Of a stretch of 64,000 nt of DNA, positions 51,147 through 60,242 are shown piece by piece (the stretch's first letter is position 1; each line of letters starts with the position of its first letter). The DNA is taken from positions 1 through 64,000 of the forward strand of contig JAGWXF010000004.1 in NCBI GenBank assembly GCA_018970025.1, in the 5' to 3' direction. The notes under the pieces were generated by a model. The model saw only the letters and a list, made by a program, of their open reading frames with translations, did no database searches and had not been told where the DNA came from. Origin of the DNA: Actinomycetales bacterium (GTDB lineage: Bacteria; Actinomycetota; Actinomycetes; S36-B12). Position numbers and translations under genes: made by a program.

Positions 51147-51827
51147 TCAGCCGTCGAACTTGTAGCCCAGGCCGCGGATCGTCTGCAGGTGCACCGGGTT
51201 GCCGGGATCCTCCTCGATCTTGGCCCGCAGCCGCTTCACATGCACGTCGAGCGTCTTGGTGTCGCCCACGTAGTCGGCACCCCACACGCGGTCGATGAGC
51301 TGGGCCCGGGTCATGACCCGGCCGGCGTTGCGCACGAGCAGCTCGAGCAGGTCGAACTCCTTCAGCGGCATGGGGACGGTCTCCCCGCGCACCGTGACCA
51401 CATGCCGGTCGATATCCAGTCGAACCGGCCCGGACTCGATCACCGCGGGCAGCAGCTCCTCGACGTCACCATGACGGCGCAGCACGGCACGGATCCGGGC
51501 GAGCAGCTCCCGCGAGGAGAAGGGCTTGGTCACGTAGTCATCGGCACCGAGCTCCAGCCCGACGACCTTGTCGACCTCGCTGTCCTTGGCGGTGAGCATG
51601 ATGATCGGGACGGACGACTTCGACCGGAGCTGCTTGCAGACCTCCGTGCCGGATATCCCGGGCAGCATCAGGTCGAGCAGCACCAGATCGGCGCCGTGCC
51701 GGTCGAACTCGGCGACGGCGGCATGGCCATCCGATGCGACGGCAACCTCGTAGCCCTCCCGGGTCAGCATGAAGGAGACGGCCTCGGAGAAGGACTCCTC
51801 GTCCTCGACGACGAGGATCCTGGTCAC
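51147..51827 (-). CDS. regX3: Response regulator of the phosphate two-component system
   Basis: 226 residues. Receiver domain residues 1-120 with VVEDEES (acidic pair), phosphoacceptor Asp in [10 protein letters not shown], and TAKD...KPF with the switch Lys; C-terminal OmpR winged helix with [21 protein letters not shown] and [17 protein letters not shown]. It controls phosphate starvation genes in mycobacteria. GTG 51827 overlaps the senX3 stop by GTGA. It ends 17 nt from the converging LpqE-like gene. Confidence 0.92.
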   Translation of the reverse strand: MTRILVVEDEESFSEAVSFMLTREGYEVAVASDGHAAVAEFDRHGADLVLLDLMLPGISGTEVCKQLRSKSSVPIIMLTAKDSEVDKVVGLELGADDYVTKPFSSRELLARIRAVLRRHGDVEELLPAVIESGPVRLDIDRHVVTVRGETVPMPLKEFDLLELLVRNAGRVMTRAQLIDRVWGADYVGDTKTLDVHVKRLRAKIEEDPGNPVHLQTIRGLGYKFDG

Positions 51828-52936
51828 TGGACGACCTCCAGGGATGGGTTGGGCGCGCCTTCGACGTAGGCCGGCAGGCGCAGTGTGAAGGTGGAGCCGA
51901 CACCGACCTCCGACCACACCCGGCACTCACCGCCGTGGTTCTGGCAGACGTGCTTGACGATCGCCAGCCCCAGGCCCGTGCCTCCGGTGACCCGGGACCG
52001 GGCTGGATCCACCCGGTAGAAGCGCTCGAAGACGCGGTCGAGGTCATTGGCCGGGATGCCGATGCCCTGGTCCTTGACCATGACCTCGACGATTCCGTCG
52101 GCCAGTCGCGCCGCCACAGCGACCCGCGTGCTGCTCGGCGAGTATGCGATCGCGTTGGTGAGCAGGTTGCGCACTGCGGTCTGCAGCTGGCTGCGGTCGC
52201 CGAGCAGGTAGGCAGTTGATGGCTGACCCACCAGGAACTCCACGTGGTGCGCCGTCGCCAGGGTGCGGACCTCATCGATGGCCCGCTCGACCATCTCGTC
52301 GACATCGACGATCTCGGCCCGGTTGGCCGGGTCATCGCCCTGCAGCCGCGACAGGTCGATGACGTCCTGGATCAGGGAGGCCAACCGCGTGGCCTCGAGC
52401 TGCATGCGCTCGGCGAAGTGGCGAACCTGATCTGCCTCGTCGCTACAGGAGAGCACAGCCTCGGCCAGCACCGACAGCGCTCCGACCGGCGTCTTCAGCT
52501 CATGGCTGACATTGGCCACGAAGTCTCGGCGCACCGCATCGACGCGCCGCTCCTCGGAGAGGTCGTCGATGAGGATCAGGACGACCCCGGTGCCCAGCAG
52601 GGCGGTTCGCGCGTGCAGCTCGAGCAGCTCGCGGCCCAGCGGCGGCCGGCGCACCCGCATCTCCCGCTCGATCGGGGCACCCGACTCGGCCACCTCGGCC
52701 GCCAGCGTCGCCAGCTCGGGCACCACCAGTCGCATCCGGTTGACCAGGCCCAGTGCCAGGGTGCGGGGGTTGGCATGCAGGACGTCGCCATCCGGGCCTA
52801 CCACCAGCGAGGCGGTCGGCAGGATCGACAGCACCTCCAGGGCTCCTGGCGGGATCTCTGGTACGCCGACGGGCAGGCTGGGGCTGCCGGCGTGCACGGC
52901 CGGAAGCCCCTCGGCCGACCGCAGTGAACGCGCCAT
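51824..52936 (-). CDS. senX3: Sensor histidine kinase SenX3-like, no membrane segment
   Basis: 370 residues. A PAS-like domain covers about 30-125 (LPTASLVVGPDGDVLHANP), the dimerisation/phospho-acceptor motif FVANVSHELKTPVG places His at about 145, and the ATPase part has NLLTNAIAYSP, DQGIGIP, FERFYRVDPARSR and GGTGLGLAIVKH. Mycobacterial SenX3 has two N-terminal membrane helices; here none is found, so the kinase should be cytosolic and must sense phosphate status through partners such as PhoU. ATG 52936 is preceded by TATCCT at 7 nt; the open frame to 53035 lacks conserved sequence. Confidence 0.9.
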   Translation of the reverse strand: MARSLRSAEGLPAVHAGSPSLPVGVPEIPPGALEVLSILPTASLVVGPDGDVLHANPRTLALGLVNRMRLVVPELATLAAEVAESGAPIEREMRVRRPPLGRELLELHARTALLGTGVVLILIDDLSEERRVDAVRRDFVANVSHELKTPVGALSVLAEAVLSCSDEADQVRHFAERMQLEATRLASLIQDVIDLSRLQGDDPANRAEIVDVDEMVERAIDEVRTLATAHHVEFLVGQPSTAYLLGDRSQLQTAVRNLLTNAIAYSPSSTRVAVAARLADGIVEVMVKDQGIGIPANDLDRVFERFYRVDPARSRVTGGTGLGLAIVKHVCQNHGGECRVWSEVGVGSTFTLRLPAYVEGAPNPSLEVVQ

Positions 52937-52943
52937 GCCATGC

Positions 52944-52949
52944 AGGATA
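52944..52949 (-). promoter_or_regulatory. Putative -10 element for a leaderless senX3-regX3 mRNA
   Basis: TATCCT on the minus strand, 7 nt, ATG 52936. It lies in the 249-nt divergent region between senX3 and phoU, which also holds TTCACCTGC and TTCACGCAG elements that might be regulator boxes. Confidence 0.45.
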
Positions 52950-53125
52950 TGGGCGGCAGGCGCATCCTGGCGCCCGCCGCCCGGCGTGGCACGAAGGCTT
53001 CCCTGACCATTCACCTGCGCCAACCAGCATGTCAACGGGGCGTTGCCCGCTGTTCACGCAGGCCGGTGCCGCAGCAGGGTGCGTCGGACCTGCCATAGCC
53101 GCACGCCGGGCCTACGCTGGACGAG

Positions 53126-53173
53126 CACAGGCAGCACCGACCGCAGGCAACATCGACCACAGGCAACATCGAC
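53126..53173 (+). repeat. Three tandem 16-bp repeats in the phoU leader
   Basis: 53126-53141, 53142-53157 and 53158-53173 read CACAGGCAGCACCGAC, CGCAGGCAACATCGAC and CACAGGCAACATCGAC. They end right before the CAGGAGG ribosome site of phoU. Confidence 0.8.
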
Positions 53174-53185
53174 CAGGAGGCACGG

Positions 53186-53848
53186 GTGCGGACCGCATAC
53201 GAGGAGGAGCTCGCAGCGGTCAATGACGACCTGGTGCAGATGACCCGCCTGGTGGGGTCCGCGATGAACCGGGCCACGCAGGCCCTGCTGGATGCCGACC
53301 TGGAGATGGCGGAGCGGGTGATCGCCTCGGACGCCCAGGTCGACGCCCTGACCGGCTCCATCGAGGAGCGGTGCTTCGACCTCGTCGCCCTGCAGCAGCC
53401 GGTCGCCAGGGATCTTCGAGTCATCATCGGCGGCCTGCGCATCGCCGCATCGCTGGAGCGCATGGGCGACCTCGCCGAGCATGTGGCCAAGCAGGCCCGG
53501 ATGCGCTACCCCCGGCCGGCGGTGCCCCAGGAGCTGCGCGGCACCTTTGCCGAGATGGGCGGCCTGGCCGAGGCCATCGTCTCCAAGACCGGTGCGGTGA
53601 TCGCGACCAAGGATGTCTCCCTCGCCGGCGACATCGCGGCCCATGACGAGGACATGGATCGCCTGCACCGTGAGCTGTTCGGCATCGTCCTGTCACCGAA
53701 GTGGAGCCATGGGGTCGAGGCGGCGATCGACGTCACCCTGCTCTCCCGCTACTACGAGCGCTACGCCGATCACGCCGTTTCGGTGACCCGGCGCGTGGTC
53801 ACCATCGTGACCGGGGAGCCCTACGTGGGCGTGACCCTGGAGGCCTGA
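53186..53848 (+). CDS. phoU: Phosphate signalling protein PhoU
   Basis: 220 residues, two three-helix repeats. Both metal-binding helices are seen: the first around [30 protein letters not shown], the second with [20 protein letters not shown]. PhoU links the Pst transporter to the histidine kinase and represses phosphate-starvation signalling. Its gene is divergent from senX3-regX3, so the kinase, regulator and modulator are together. GTG 53186 follows CAGGAGG. With a SenX3 lacking membrane helices, PhoU may be the main input. Confidence 0.93.
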   Translation: MRTAYEEELAAVNDDLVQMTRLVGSAMNRATQALLDADLEMAERVIASDAQVDALTGSIEERCFDLVALQQPVARDLRVIIGGLRIAASLERMGDLAEHVAKQARMRYPRPAVPQELRGTFAEMGGLAEAIVSKTGAVIATKDVSLAGDIAAHDEDMDRLHRELFGIVLSPKWSHGVEAAIDVTLLSRYYERYADHAVSVTRRVVTIVTGEPYVGVTLEA

Positions 53849-53900
53849 CGCTCGAACGCGCAATTGGCTCCGCTGCAGGACTTGTGCGACCCTTGCGGCC

Positions 53901-55241
53901 GTGACCGTGCGCCCGCTGATCGGCCGTCCGCCGACCAGCCGCGCCATGGCCGGGCCGACGTCCCTGCGGCGCATCGCCGTGCTGTCGGTGCACACCTCTC
54001 CGCTGGATCAGCCGGGCACCGGGGATGCCGGCGGGATGAACGTCTACATCGCCGAGACATCGCGGCGACTGGCCGAGTCGGGGGTCGAGGTGGAGGTCTT
54101 CACCCGAGCGACGCGATCGGACCTGCCAGCCGTCGTCGAGGTCGCCCCCGGGGTGAAGGTCAGGCATGTGAGCGCTGGCCCATTCGAGGGCCTGGCGAAG
54201 GGCGACCTGCCCAGCCAGCTGTGCGCGATGACAGCCGGGGTGCTCCGCGTGGAGGCGGCGCACCAGCAGGGCTGGTTCGACCTGGTGCATTCCCACTACT
54301 GGCTCTCCGGGCAGGTGGGCTGGCTGGCAGCGGAGCGCTGGGGAGTCCCGCTCGTGCACTCCATGCACACCATGGCCAAGGTGAAGAACGCCGGCCTGGC
54401 GCAGGGCGATACCCCCGAGCCGGCGATCCGCGTCATCGGCGAGGAGCAGGTGGTCGCGGCAGCGACACGCCTGGTCGCCAATACGGCAACCGAGGCCGCT
54501 GAGCTCACCGGCCTGTATGGCGCCGATCCCGCCGAGGTCGACATCGTCCACCCCGGGGTCGACCTGGACCTCTTCCGCCCCGGGTCCCGCGCCCAGGCGC
54601 GGAACGGGCTCGGGATACGGCCCGACGCCGTCATGCTGCTCTTCGTCGGACGCATCCAGCCGCTCAAGGCGCCCGACGTGCTGCTCGGGGCGGCGGCTCG
54701 GATGCTGCAGGCACAGCCGGGGCTGCGGGACCGCCTCGTGGTGGTGGTCTGCGGCGGGCCCTCCGGCAGTGGCCTGGAGCGGCCGAGGGCGCTAGAGGAC
54801 CTCGCCGTGGCGCTCGGGATCTCCGACATCGTCCGATTCGTCCCGCCAGGAGACCGCGAGCGCCTGGCGCAGTGGTATCGGGCCGCGGATCTCACCGTCG
54901 TCCCCTCGCACTCGGAGTCATTCGGCCTGGTTGCCGTCGAGTCCCAGGCCTGCGGTACCCCGGTCGTCGCCGCCAGCGTCGGCGGGCTTCGCACCGCCGT
55001 TTCGGACGGCCGCAGCGGCCTGCTCGTCGAAGGCCATGACCCAGCCGACTATGCGCAGGCGATGCTCGGGCTGCTGGACGATCCATCGCGGCTGGCTCGC
55101 ATGTCGGTGCAGGCACGCGCCCATGCCGAGCAGTTCGGCTGGTCGGCGACCACCGCTGGGCTGGTGGCCTGCTACGGCAGGGCACTGGCCGACTACCGGG
55201 CGCGGCAGTGGGACGAGGACCGCTTCCTGGCAACCGTCTGA
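53901..55241 (+). CDS. mshA: D-inositol-3-phosphate glycosyltransferase (mycothiol synthesis)
   Basis: 446 residues, GT4/GT-B fold. [22 protein letters not shown] is the acceptor loop of Msh[14 protein letters not shown] and [11 protein letters not shown] follow, and the donor motif is [22 protein letters not shown]. It makes GlcNAc-inositol-phosphate, the first step of mycothiol, the thiol specific to actinobacteria, and so anchors the host's phylum. GTG 53901 is the assigned start; ATG 53946 is an alternative. It precedes the YbjN-like and gpmA genes as in mycobacteria. Confidence 0.93.
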   Translation: MTVRPLIGRPPTSRAMAGPTSLRRIAVLSVHTSPLDQPGTGDAGGMNVYIAETSRRLAESGVEVEVFTRATRSDLPAVVEVAPGVKVRHVSAGPFEGLAKGDLPSQLCAMTAGVLRVEAAHQQGWFDLVHSHYWLSGQVGWLAAERWGVPLVHSMHTMAKVKNAGLAQGDTPEPAIRVIGEEQVVAAATRLVANTATEAAELTGLYGADPAEVDIVHPGVDLDLFRPGSRAQARNGLGIRPDAVMLLFVGRIQPLKAPDVLLGAAARMLQAQPGLRDRLVVVVCGGPSGSGLERPRALEDLAVALGISDIVRFVPPGDRERLAQWYRAADLTVVPSHSESFGLVAVESQACGTPVVAASVGGLRTAVSDGRSGLLVEGHDPADYAQAMLGLLDDPSRLARMSVQARAHAEQFGWSATTAGLVACYGRALADYRARQWDEDRFLATV

Positions 55242-55268
55242 GCGACGCGGCCAGCGCAAGCAGACGAC

Positions 55269-55787
55269 ATGGGCGAATCCGGGGCAGGGCCACAGGTGGC
55301 CGAGCGGATCCGGTCGTTCCTTGCCGACAGCGACCTGCCCTTCGAGGAGTCCCTGCCCGGGACCTTCGCGGTCGTGCTGCCCGGCACCCACAAGCTCCGC
55401 ACGACCGCCTCGCTATCGGTCGGCGCGCACGCAGTGACGATCAATGCCTTCGTCGCCCGGCGGCCGGACGAGCATGCCGAGCGCGTCCATGCCTGGCTGC
55501 TGGAGCGCAACCGACGTCTGTACGGCGTTGCGTTCAGTATCGACCAGCACGGCGACATCTACCTGACCGGCCGCGTTCCGCTGCATGCGGTGACTGACGA
55601 CGAGCTCGACCGCCTGCTGGGCTCGGTGATGCAGACCGCGGACTCGTCCTTCAACACCATCCTCGAGCTGGGGTTCGCCAGCGCCATCCGCCGCGAGTGG
55701 GCCTGGCGGGTCTCCCGCGGCGAGCCGACCACGAACCTGGAGCCGTTCGCGCACCTTGCGGCGCAGCCCGTCGACGACGCCTCGTGA
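55269..55787 (+). CDS. YbjN domain protein
   Basis: 172 residues, single YbjN/TY3-chaperone-like domain: [56 protein letters not shown] and [23 protein letters not shown] are well preserved. Function is unknown; the fold resembles type III secretion chaperones. In mycobacteria a homologue also lies between mshA and gpm1. No clear ribosome site. Confidence 0.85.
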   Translation: MGESGAGPQVAERIRSFLADSDLPFEESLPGTFAVVLPGTHKLRTTASLSVGAHAVTINAFVARRPDEHAERVHAWLLERNRRLYGVAFSIDQHGDIYLTGRVPLHAVTDDELDRLLGSVMQTADSSFNTILELGFASAIRREWAWRVSRGEPTTNLEPFAHLAAQPVDDAS

Positions 55788-55837
55788 CGGGGCGCGCTCC
55801 GGGACGATCCCGGGCCGCCATCCGGCAGGATGAGCAC

Positions 55838-56602
55838 ATGCCCGCTGACCATGCCTCCACCCTGATCCTGCTCCGCCACGGCGAGAGCGAGTGGAATGCG
55901 AAGAACCTGTTCACCGGCTGGGTCGATGTCGACCTCAACGACAAGGGCCGCACCGAGGCGCAGCGGGGCGGGGAGCTCCTGGCGGCCGCGGGCCTGCTCC
56001 CGGATGTCGTGCACACCTCACTGCTGCGCCGGGCCATCACGACCTCCCAGATCGCCCTCGATGCCTGCGGCCGCCACTGGATCCCGGTCGTGCGCAACTG
56101 GCGGCTCAACGAGCGCCACTACGGGGCCCTGCAGGGCAAGGACAAGAAGCAGACCCTCGAGGAGTTCGGCGAGGAGCAGTTCATGCTGTGGCGCCGCTCC
56201 TATGACGTGCCCCCGCCGCCGATCGACCCGGGCAGCCAGTGGTCGCAGTCGGACGATCCCCGCTACGCCGCCCTGCCGCCGGATGCCCGCCCGCTGACGG
56301 AGTGCCTGGCAGATGTCGTCCGTCGGCTCATCCCCTACTGGCAGGACGTCATCGTGGCCGAGCACCTGCGGGTCGGCAGGACCGTCCTGGTCGTCGCGCA
56401 CGGCAACTCGCTGCGAGCGCTGGTCAAGCACCTCGACCAGATCTCCGACACTGACATCGCTGCGCTCAATATCCCGACCGGCATCCCGCTGGTCTATCGG
56501 CTGGACGCCGACCTGCGGCCGACCGTCCCGGGCGGGGAGTACCTCGACCCGCAGGCCGCGGCGGAGGCAGCTGCCGCCGTTGCCGCCCAGGGCCGGAAGT
56601 AG
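55838..56602 (+). CDS. gpmA: 2,3-bisphosphoglycerate-dependent phosphoglycerate mutase
   Basis: 254 residues. [20 protein letters not shown] holds the phospho-His; [12 protein letters not shown] has the second catalytic part, and [15 protein letters not shown] the second His. The C-terminal tail is Ala-rich. The enzyme interconverts 3- and 2-phosphoglycerate in glycolysis. CAGGA before ATG 55838 sets the start; the frame is open upstream in the YbjN gene only by chance. Confidence 0.96.
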   Translation: MPADHASTLILLRHGESEWNAKNLFTGWVDVDLNDKGRTEAQRGGELLAAAGLLPDVVHTSLLRRAITTSQIALDACGRHWIPVVRNWRLNERHYGALQGKDKKQTLEEFGEEQFMLWRRSYDVPPPPIDPGSQWSQSDDPRYAALPPDARPLTECLADVVRRLIPYWQDVIVAEHLRVGRTVLVVAHGNSLRALVKHLDQISDTDIAALNIPTGIPLVYRLDADLRPTVPGGEYLDPQAAAEAAAAVAAQGRK

Positions 56603-56608
56603 CCGGCG

Positions 56609-57364
56609 ATGGGCGAGCCGGCCACCGGGCGAACGACCCGGCTGGAGCTGCAGGATGCACGGCTGCGCGAATGGGATGCGATCGTGCTGGCCAGCGATCC
56701 CGACACCGGCATCGTGCTGGACGCCTCGGCCTTCTACCCCGGTGGCGGCGGCCAGCCGCCAGACCACGGCGTACTGCTGTGGGGTGGCGTCCAGACCCGT
56801 ATCGTCGATGTCCGCCGAGGGGACGACCTCGCCCTCGTCCCAGATCCTGAGGATCCACTGCCGCCGGTCGGTACCGCCGTTCGCGGGGCGATCGAGGATG
56901 ACCGGCGAACGGCCCTGATGCGCACCCACTCGGGTCTGCACCTGCTGTCCGGCGTGGTCTTCCGCGACTTCGGCGCGCTGGTCACCGGGTCGAACATGGA
57001 TCCGCTCAGCGGCCGGCTCGACTTCAACCTCGACGAGGTCCCGGCGGGATTCAAGGAGGCGGTCGAGGAGGCCTGCAATGCCGAGGTCAGCCGAGACCGG
57101 GCCATCACCGCCTACGAGCTGCCGCGCGCCGAGGCGCTCGCGATTCCCGACGTGATCCGCACGGCCACCAACCTGCTGCCCGAGACCATCGAGATCGTGC
57201 GCATCGTGGACATCGCCGGCCTCGACGTGCAGGCCGACGGCGGCACCCATGTGGCATCGACCTCGCAGATCGGCACCATCCGCGTGGCCAAGGTGGAGAG
57301 CAAGGGCAAGGGCTTCCGGCGCATCCGCATCACCCTGGCCTCGGCCGTCAACGGCGGCCGGTGA
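56609..57364 (+). CDS. Alanyl-tRNA editing protein (AlaX)
   Basis: 251 residues, matching the editing and SAD parts of alanyl-tRNA synthetase without the catalytic core. FYPGGGGQPPDHG and the zinc motif HSGLH (HxxxH) are present; the second zinc motif, usually CGGTH, reads DGGTH. The protein deacylates Ser- or Gly-tRNA-Ala in trans. It follows gpmA by 6 nt and its last 17 nt overlap the convergent DUF2516 gene. Confidence 0.85.
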   Translation: MGEPATGRTTRLELQDARLREWDAIVLASDPDTGIVLDASAFYPGGGGQPPDHGVLLWGGVQTRIVDVRRGDDLALVPDPEDPLPPVGTAVRGAIEDDRRTALMRTHSGLHLLSGVVFRDFGALVTGSNMDPLSGRLDFNLDEVPAGFKEAVEEACNAEVSRDRAITAYELPRAEALAIPDVIRTATNLLPETIEIVRIVDIAGLDVQADGGTHVASTSQIGTIRVAKVESKGKGFRRIRITLASAVNGGR

Positions 57365-57632
57365 TCTCCACGATGCGGGGCCGGATGTCGAACAGGTAGA
57401 TCATCGCCACGACGGTGCCCGCGATGCCGAAGATCGTCAGGGTCAGGCCGGGCAGCAGGCCGGTCAGCGCCCCCACCGCGACGAGGATCAGCCACAGGGT
57501 CTTGGTCTGCCGACCCACGGCCGGGAAGGCGGGCGCCGGCCGGCGGAAGCAGTCCACCAGGGCGAATGCCTTCACGCCGAGCAGCAGCGCCCACAGGGCA
57601 TAGATGACGAGGTCCTGCACCGCACCGAACAT
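57348..57632 (-). CDS. DUF2516 family membrane protein
   Basis: 94 residues with two or three membrane helices: IYALWALLLGVKAFALVDCFRRP, LWLILVAVGALTGL and IFGIAGTVVAMIYLFDIRPRI, matching the actinobacterial DUF2516. Function unknown. ATG 57632 stands 6 nt after TACGTT, the leaderless pattern. In mycobacteria the homologue follows hbhA; here it follows the pentapeptide-repeat-like gene in the same direction. Confidence 0.82.
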   Translation of the reverse strand: MFGAVQDLVIYALWALLLGVKAFALVDCFRRPAPAFPAVGRQTKTLWLILVAVGALTGLLPGLTLTIFGIAGTVVAMIYLFDIRPRIVEITGRR

Positions 57633-57638
57633 TCCTTC

Positions 57639-57644
57639 AACGTA
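57639..57644 (-). promoter_or_regulatory. Putative -10 element for a leaderless mRNA (gene at 57632)
   Basis: TACGTT on the minus strand, 6 nt, ATG 57632. Confidence 0.45.
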
Positions 57645-57707
57645 GCGGACGCGGCCCGATCGACAACCGGGCCGCGTCCGCGAGGCTCATGACTGGCACG
57701 CGCAGGG

Positions 57708-58307
57708 CTAGATGCCGACCGCCTCGCGCACCAGGGTGACGGTGTGCGCGACATTGGCGCGGACATCCCTGGTCACCGACTCCGCCCGCACCCGAGCAGT
57801 GGTGACCGCGGCCTGCACGTCGACCTTGCTCAGATCGACCTTGCTCAGGTCGACCTTGCTCAGATCGACCTTGCTCAAGTCGATCGTGGGCAGGTCGACC
57901 TTCGGCAGTGCCACCTTCGGCAGGCCGACCTTGGTGAGATCGATCTTGCTCAGATCGATGGTCGGCAGGTCCAGCTTCGGGAGCTCGACCTTGCTCAGAT
58001 CGACCTTGCTCAGATCGACCTTGCTCAAGTCGACCTTGCTCAAGTCGATGCCCAGGAAGGTCGGGCCAGACGCACGCTCACTGCTCGTCGCCGTAGCGGC
58101 GGCGGTGGGGTCGGCGTCAGCCGTGGGATGCGTCTGGGGTGCAGTGTCGGGGACAGTCTCGACGACACTCTCGGCCTGAGCCTGGCCCTCGCCATGCGTG
58201 GCCGATTCCTTTGCCGTGGTGGCCTTCAACGTCGCGGCCTTTGCCGCCGTGGCCTTGGCAGCCGCTGGCTTCGTCGTCCGGGTGGACGGGGTGGTGGTGC
58301 TCATCAT
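57708..58307 (-). CDS. Pentapeptide-repeat-like protein at the HbhA position
   Basis: 199 residues in three parts: 1-40 rich in Ala, Lys and Thr; an acidic linker; and residues about 87-164 made of some 15 five-residue units of the type VDLSK, with variants IDLSK, VELPK, LDLPT, VGLPK, VALPK. The period and the Leu-centred pattern fit pentapeptide repeats, which form a right-handed quadrilateral beta-helix; fifteen units would give nearly four coils. The last 30 residues look like an amphipathic helix (ARVRAESVTRDVRANV). The DNA shows matching 15-bp repeats. In mycobacteria the gene between the XRE regulator and DUF2516 is hbhA; this protein has the place but not the Lys-rich end. Start: ATGA overlap with the regulator. 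Confidence 0.65.
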   Translation of the reverse strand: MMSTTTPSTRTTKPAAAKATAAKAATLKATTAKESATHGEGQAQAESVVETVPDTAPQTHPTADADPTAAATATSSERASGPTFLGIDLSKVDLSKVDLSKVDLSKVELPKLDLPTIDLSKIDLTKVGLPKVALPKVDLPTIDLSKVDLSKVDLSKVDLSKVDVQAAVTTARVRAESVTRDVRANVAHTVTLVREAVGI

Positions 58308-58726
58308 GCTTCCTCTCGGGTGTGATCGGACGGATCGTCCGGCGCCGCATCGGCCTGGTCGCGGTTCGCGCGATTCTCGGCCTGGAAGGCGGCATAGATC
58401 TGCAGCAGCGTGGTCCGCTGCCGCTCGGTGAGCGTGGAGTCCGAGGCGATGGCCGTGGTGACGGCCTCGTCGCCCTCGCGCTCGGCGAGGATCCCGGCCT
58501 GCACGTACAGGGTCTCGGCAGAGATGCGAAGGCCCTGGGCGATGCGTGCGAGGATCTCGGCGCTCGGCTTGCGCAGGCCTCGCTCGACCTGGCTTAGGTA
58601 GGGGTTGGAGACCTCCGCTGCCCTGGCCAGCTGGCGCAGTGACATCTGCGCCTGGTCGCGCTGCTCGCGGATGTAGTCGCCGAGCCCGCTCACGTCGATT
58701 CGTGCCACCCGGGAAGGATCGCACAT
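58304..58726 (-). CDS. XRE-family transcription regulator
   Basis: 140 residues. The HTH at about 17-72 reads YIREQRDQAQMSLRQLARAAEVSNPYLSQVERGLRKPSAEILARIAQGL, as in SinR-like regulators; the rest (LTERQRTTLLQIYAAFQAENR) is helical. It lies directly upstream of, and overlaps, the pentapeptide-repeat-like gene, as the XRE gene does with hbhA in mycobacteria, so it may control it. GTG 58708 is an alternative start. Upstream, TTGCAAACGCAAGTGC-like repeats may be its own operator. Confidence 0.85.
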   Translation of the reverse strand: MCDPSRVARIDVSGLGDYIREQRDQAQMSLRQLARAAEVSNPYLSQVERGLRKPSAEILARIAQGLRISAETLYVQAGILAEREGDEAVTTAIASDSTLTERQRTTLLQIYAAFQAENRANRDQADAAPDDPSDHTREEA

Positions 58727-58768
58727 GCTGCTTGCTCTTGCAAACGCAAGTGCTAGCGGGAGTAAGCG

Positions 58769-59716
58769 CTATTCGAGGGCGGATCGGACGCAGCCGACCG
58801 GTTGGCCACCGCCCAGCAGGGTCAGCGTCCGGTTGTCGTCCAGCACCTCGCCCACGACGCCGAGCCGCTCGAGGAGGTCGACCAGGACGACCAGCCGGGC
58901 CCGCTCCGACCCGTCCAGAGCCTTGATCGCGATCGCCCGGCCATCCGGCAGGGCCGCGACGAAGACGCCCTCGGCGCCGTCCTTCACCACCAGGCCCGGG
59001 AGGCCCTCCATCAATCGCGAGACATCCCGTCGGGTGCCGCCGACCATCATCGGCCACGCCCGCATGGCCTCCACCACCTGCGCCGATGGCGACCCCGACT
59101 CCGCCTGGACGCAGGCCGACAGGCTGCGAGCAAGGCCGGCGACGGTGAGCCCCAGCACCGGGGCCCCGCAGCCGTCGACCCCGACGACCGACACCGGCTC
59201 CCCCGACAGCGCGCTGACCTCGGCGATGATCGCCTGCTGGAGCGGATGGTCGACCCTGCGGTAGTCGTCCAGCGGCCAGCCGTTGCCCGCCGCGGTGGCC
59301 AGCATGGCCGCATGCTTGCCCGAGCAGTTCATCGCGATCGGCTCGGGGGTGCGCCCCTGGACGATCCAGGCATCGCGCTCGACGGGATCGAGGGGGAAGT
59401 CCGGCGGGGTGCGCAGGGCCTCCACCGGTACCCCGGCAGCGGAGAGGATCTCCAGCGCACCGGCGAGGTGCATCGACTCCCCGCTGTGGGAGGACGTCGA
59501 CAGGGCCCGCAGCCTCGGCGGGAGATCCAGCCCGGCGCGGATCATCGCCGACGCCTGCGCGGGCTTGTTGGCCGATCGCGGCAGGATGACCGCCTGCGGA
59601 TCGCCCCAGGAGGCCACGACGGTGCCGTCCGGGTCGACGATCACGGCATGCCCGACATGGATGCCCTCGACGAATCCGCTGCGGACGACCTCGGCGAGCG
59701 GGGCGAACTCAGGCAC
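58769..59716 (-). CDS. L-asparaginase II family protein
   Basis: 315 residues. SSHSGE at about 74-79 and NCSGKHAAMLA about 128-138 are the nucleophile and basic-residue motifs of the thermolabile/Rhizobium etli-type asparaginases, unrelated to the classical AnsA/AnsB fold; GVDGCGAPVLGL with Cys residues near the metal site follows. It hydrolyses asparagine to aspartate and ammonia. Start GTG 59716. It stands apart from the XRE gene by about 40 nt in the same direction. Confidence 0.88.
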   Translation of the reverse strand: MPEFAPLAEVVRSGFVEGIHVGHAVIVDPDGTVVASWGDPQAVILPRSANKPAQASAMIRAGLDLPPRLRALSTSSHSGESMHLAGALEILSAAGVPVEALRTPPDFPLDPVERDAWIVQGRTPEPIAMNCSGKHAAMLATAAGNGWPLDDYRRVDHPLQQAIIAEVSALSGEPVSVVGVDGCGAPVLGLTVAGLARSLSACVQAESGSPSAQVVEAMRAWPMMVGGTRRDVSRLMEGLPGLVVKDGAEGVFVAALPDGRAIAIKALDGSERARLVVLVDLLERLGVVGEVLDDNRTLTLLGGGQPVGCVRSALE

Positions 59717-59783
59717 CCGGGAATGATGTCAGGTGCGCCGCATGCGTGGCGGGCATGGATCCGTCAGATGACAGGCTGTGCTC

Positions 59784-60242
59784 ATGCGTGCGGTCGTCCA
59801 GCGGGCCGATGGGGCCAGCGTCAGCGTCGGCGGCGAGATCGTCGGCAGCTTCGAGGGGCCGGGTCTGGTGATCCTCGTCGCCGTCACCCATGATGACGAC
59901 GCGGCCTCCGCCCGACGCCTGGCCGAGAAGGCCTACGGGCTGCGCATCTTCGAGCCCCGCCATGGGGCCCGCGTCGCGTCCGATGCCCGCGAGCTGTCGG
60001 CCAGCGACCTGGGCCTGCCCCTGCTGGTCATCAGCCAGTTCACGCTCTACGGCGATACCCGCAAGGGCCGCCGACCGACCTGGGATGCCGCCGCGCCCAG
60101 AGCAGTGGCCGAGCCGCTGGTGGATCAGGTCGTCGCGTCGCTGCGCGACCTCGGCGCGCAGGTGCACACGGGCAGGTTCGGTGCCGACATGGCCGTCCGG
60201 CTCACCAATGACGGGCCCTTCACGATCCTGCTGGAGACCTGA
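59784..60242 (+). CDS. dtd: D-aminoacyl-tRNA deacylase
   Basis: 152 residues. [17 protein letters not shown] and the final [11 protein letters not shown] correspond to the SQFTL and GP motifs that form the D-chirality pocket (usual NxGPVT is NDGPFT). It removes D-amino acids from tRNA. ATG 59784 is chosen over 59778; CAGGCT 6 nt upstream resembles the local leaderless -10 pattern. Its last 23 nt overlap the ygfZ gene on the other strand. Confidence 0.92.
   Translation: MRAVVQRADGASVSVGGEIVGSFEGPGLVILVAVTHDDDAASARRLAEKAYGLRIFEPRHGARVASDARELSASDLGLPLLVISQFTLYGDTRKGRRPTWDAAAPRAVAEPLVDQVVASLRDLGAQVHTGRFGADMAVRLTNDGPFTILLET

Noticed and set aside
50476-51285. Upstream extension of carD
   Set aside because: It is antisense to the lipoprotein gene; CarD proteins start at the FNVGD block at 50475.
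58308-59057. Upstream extension of the pentapeptide-repeat-like gene
   Set aside because: It runs antisense-like in another frame across the XRE regulator and asparaginase genes; the ATGA overlap with the regulator marks the start.
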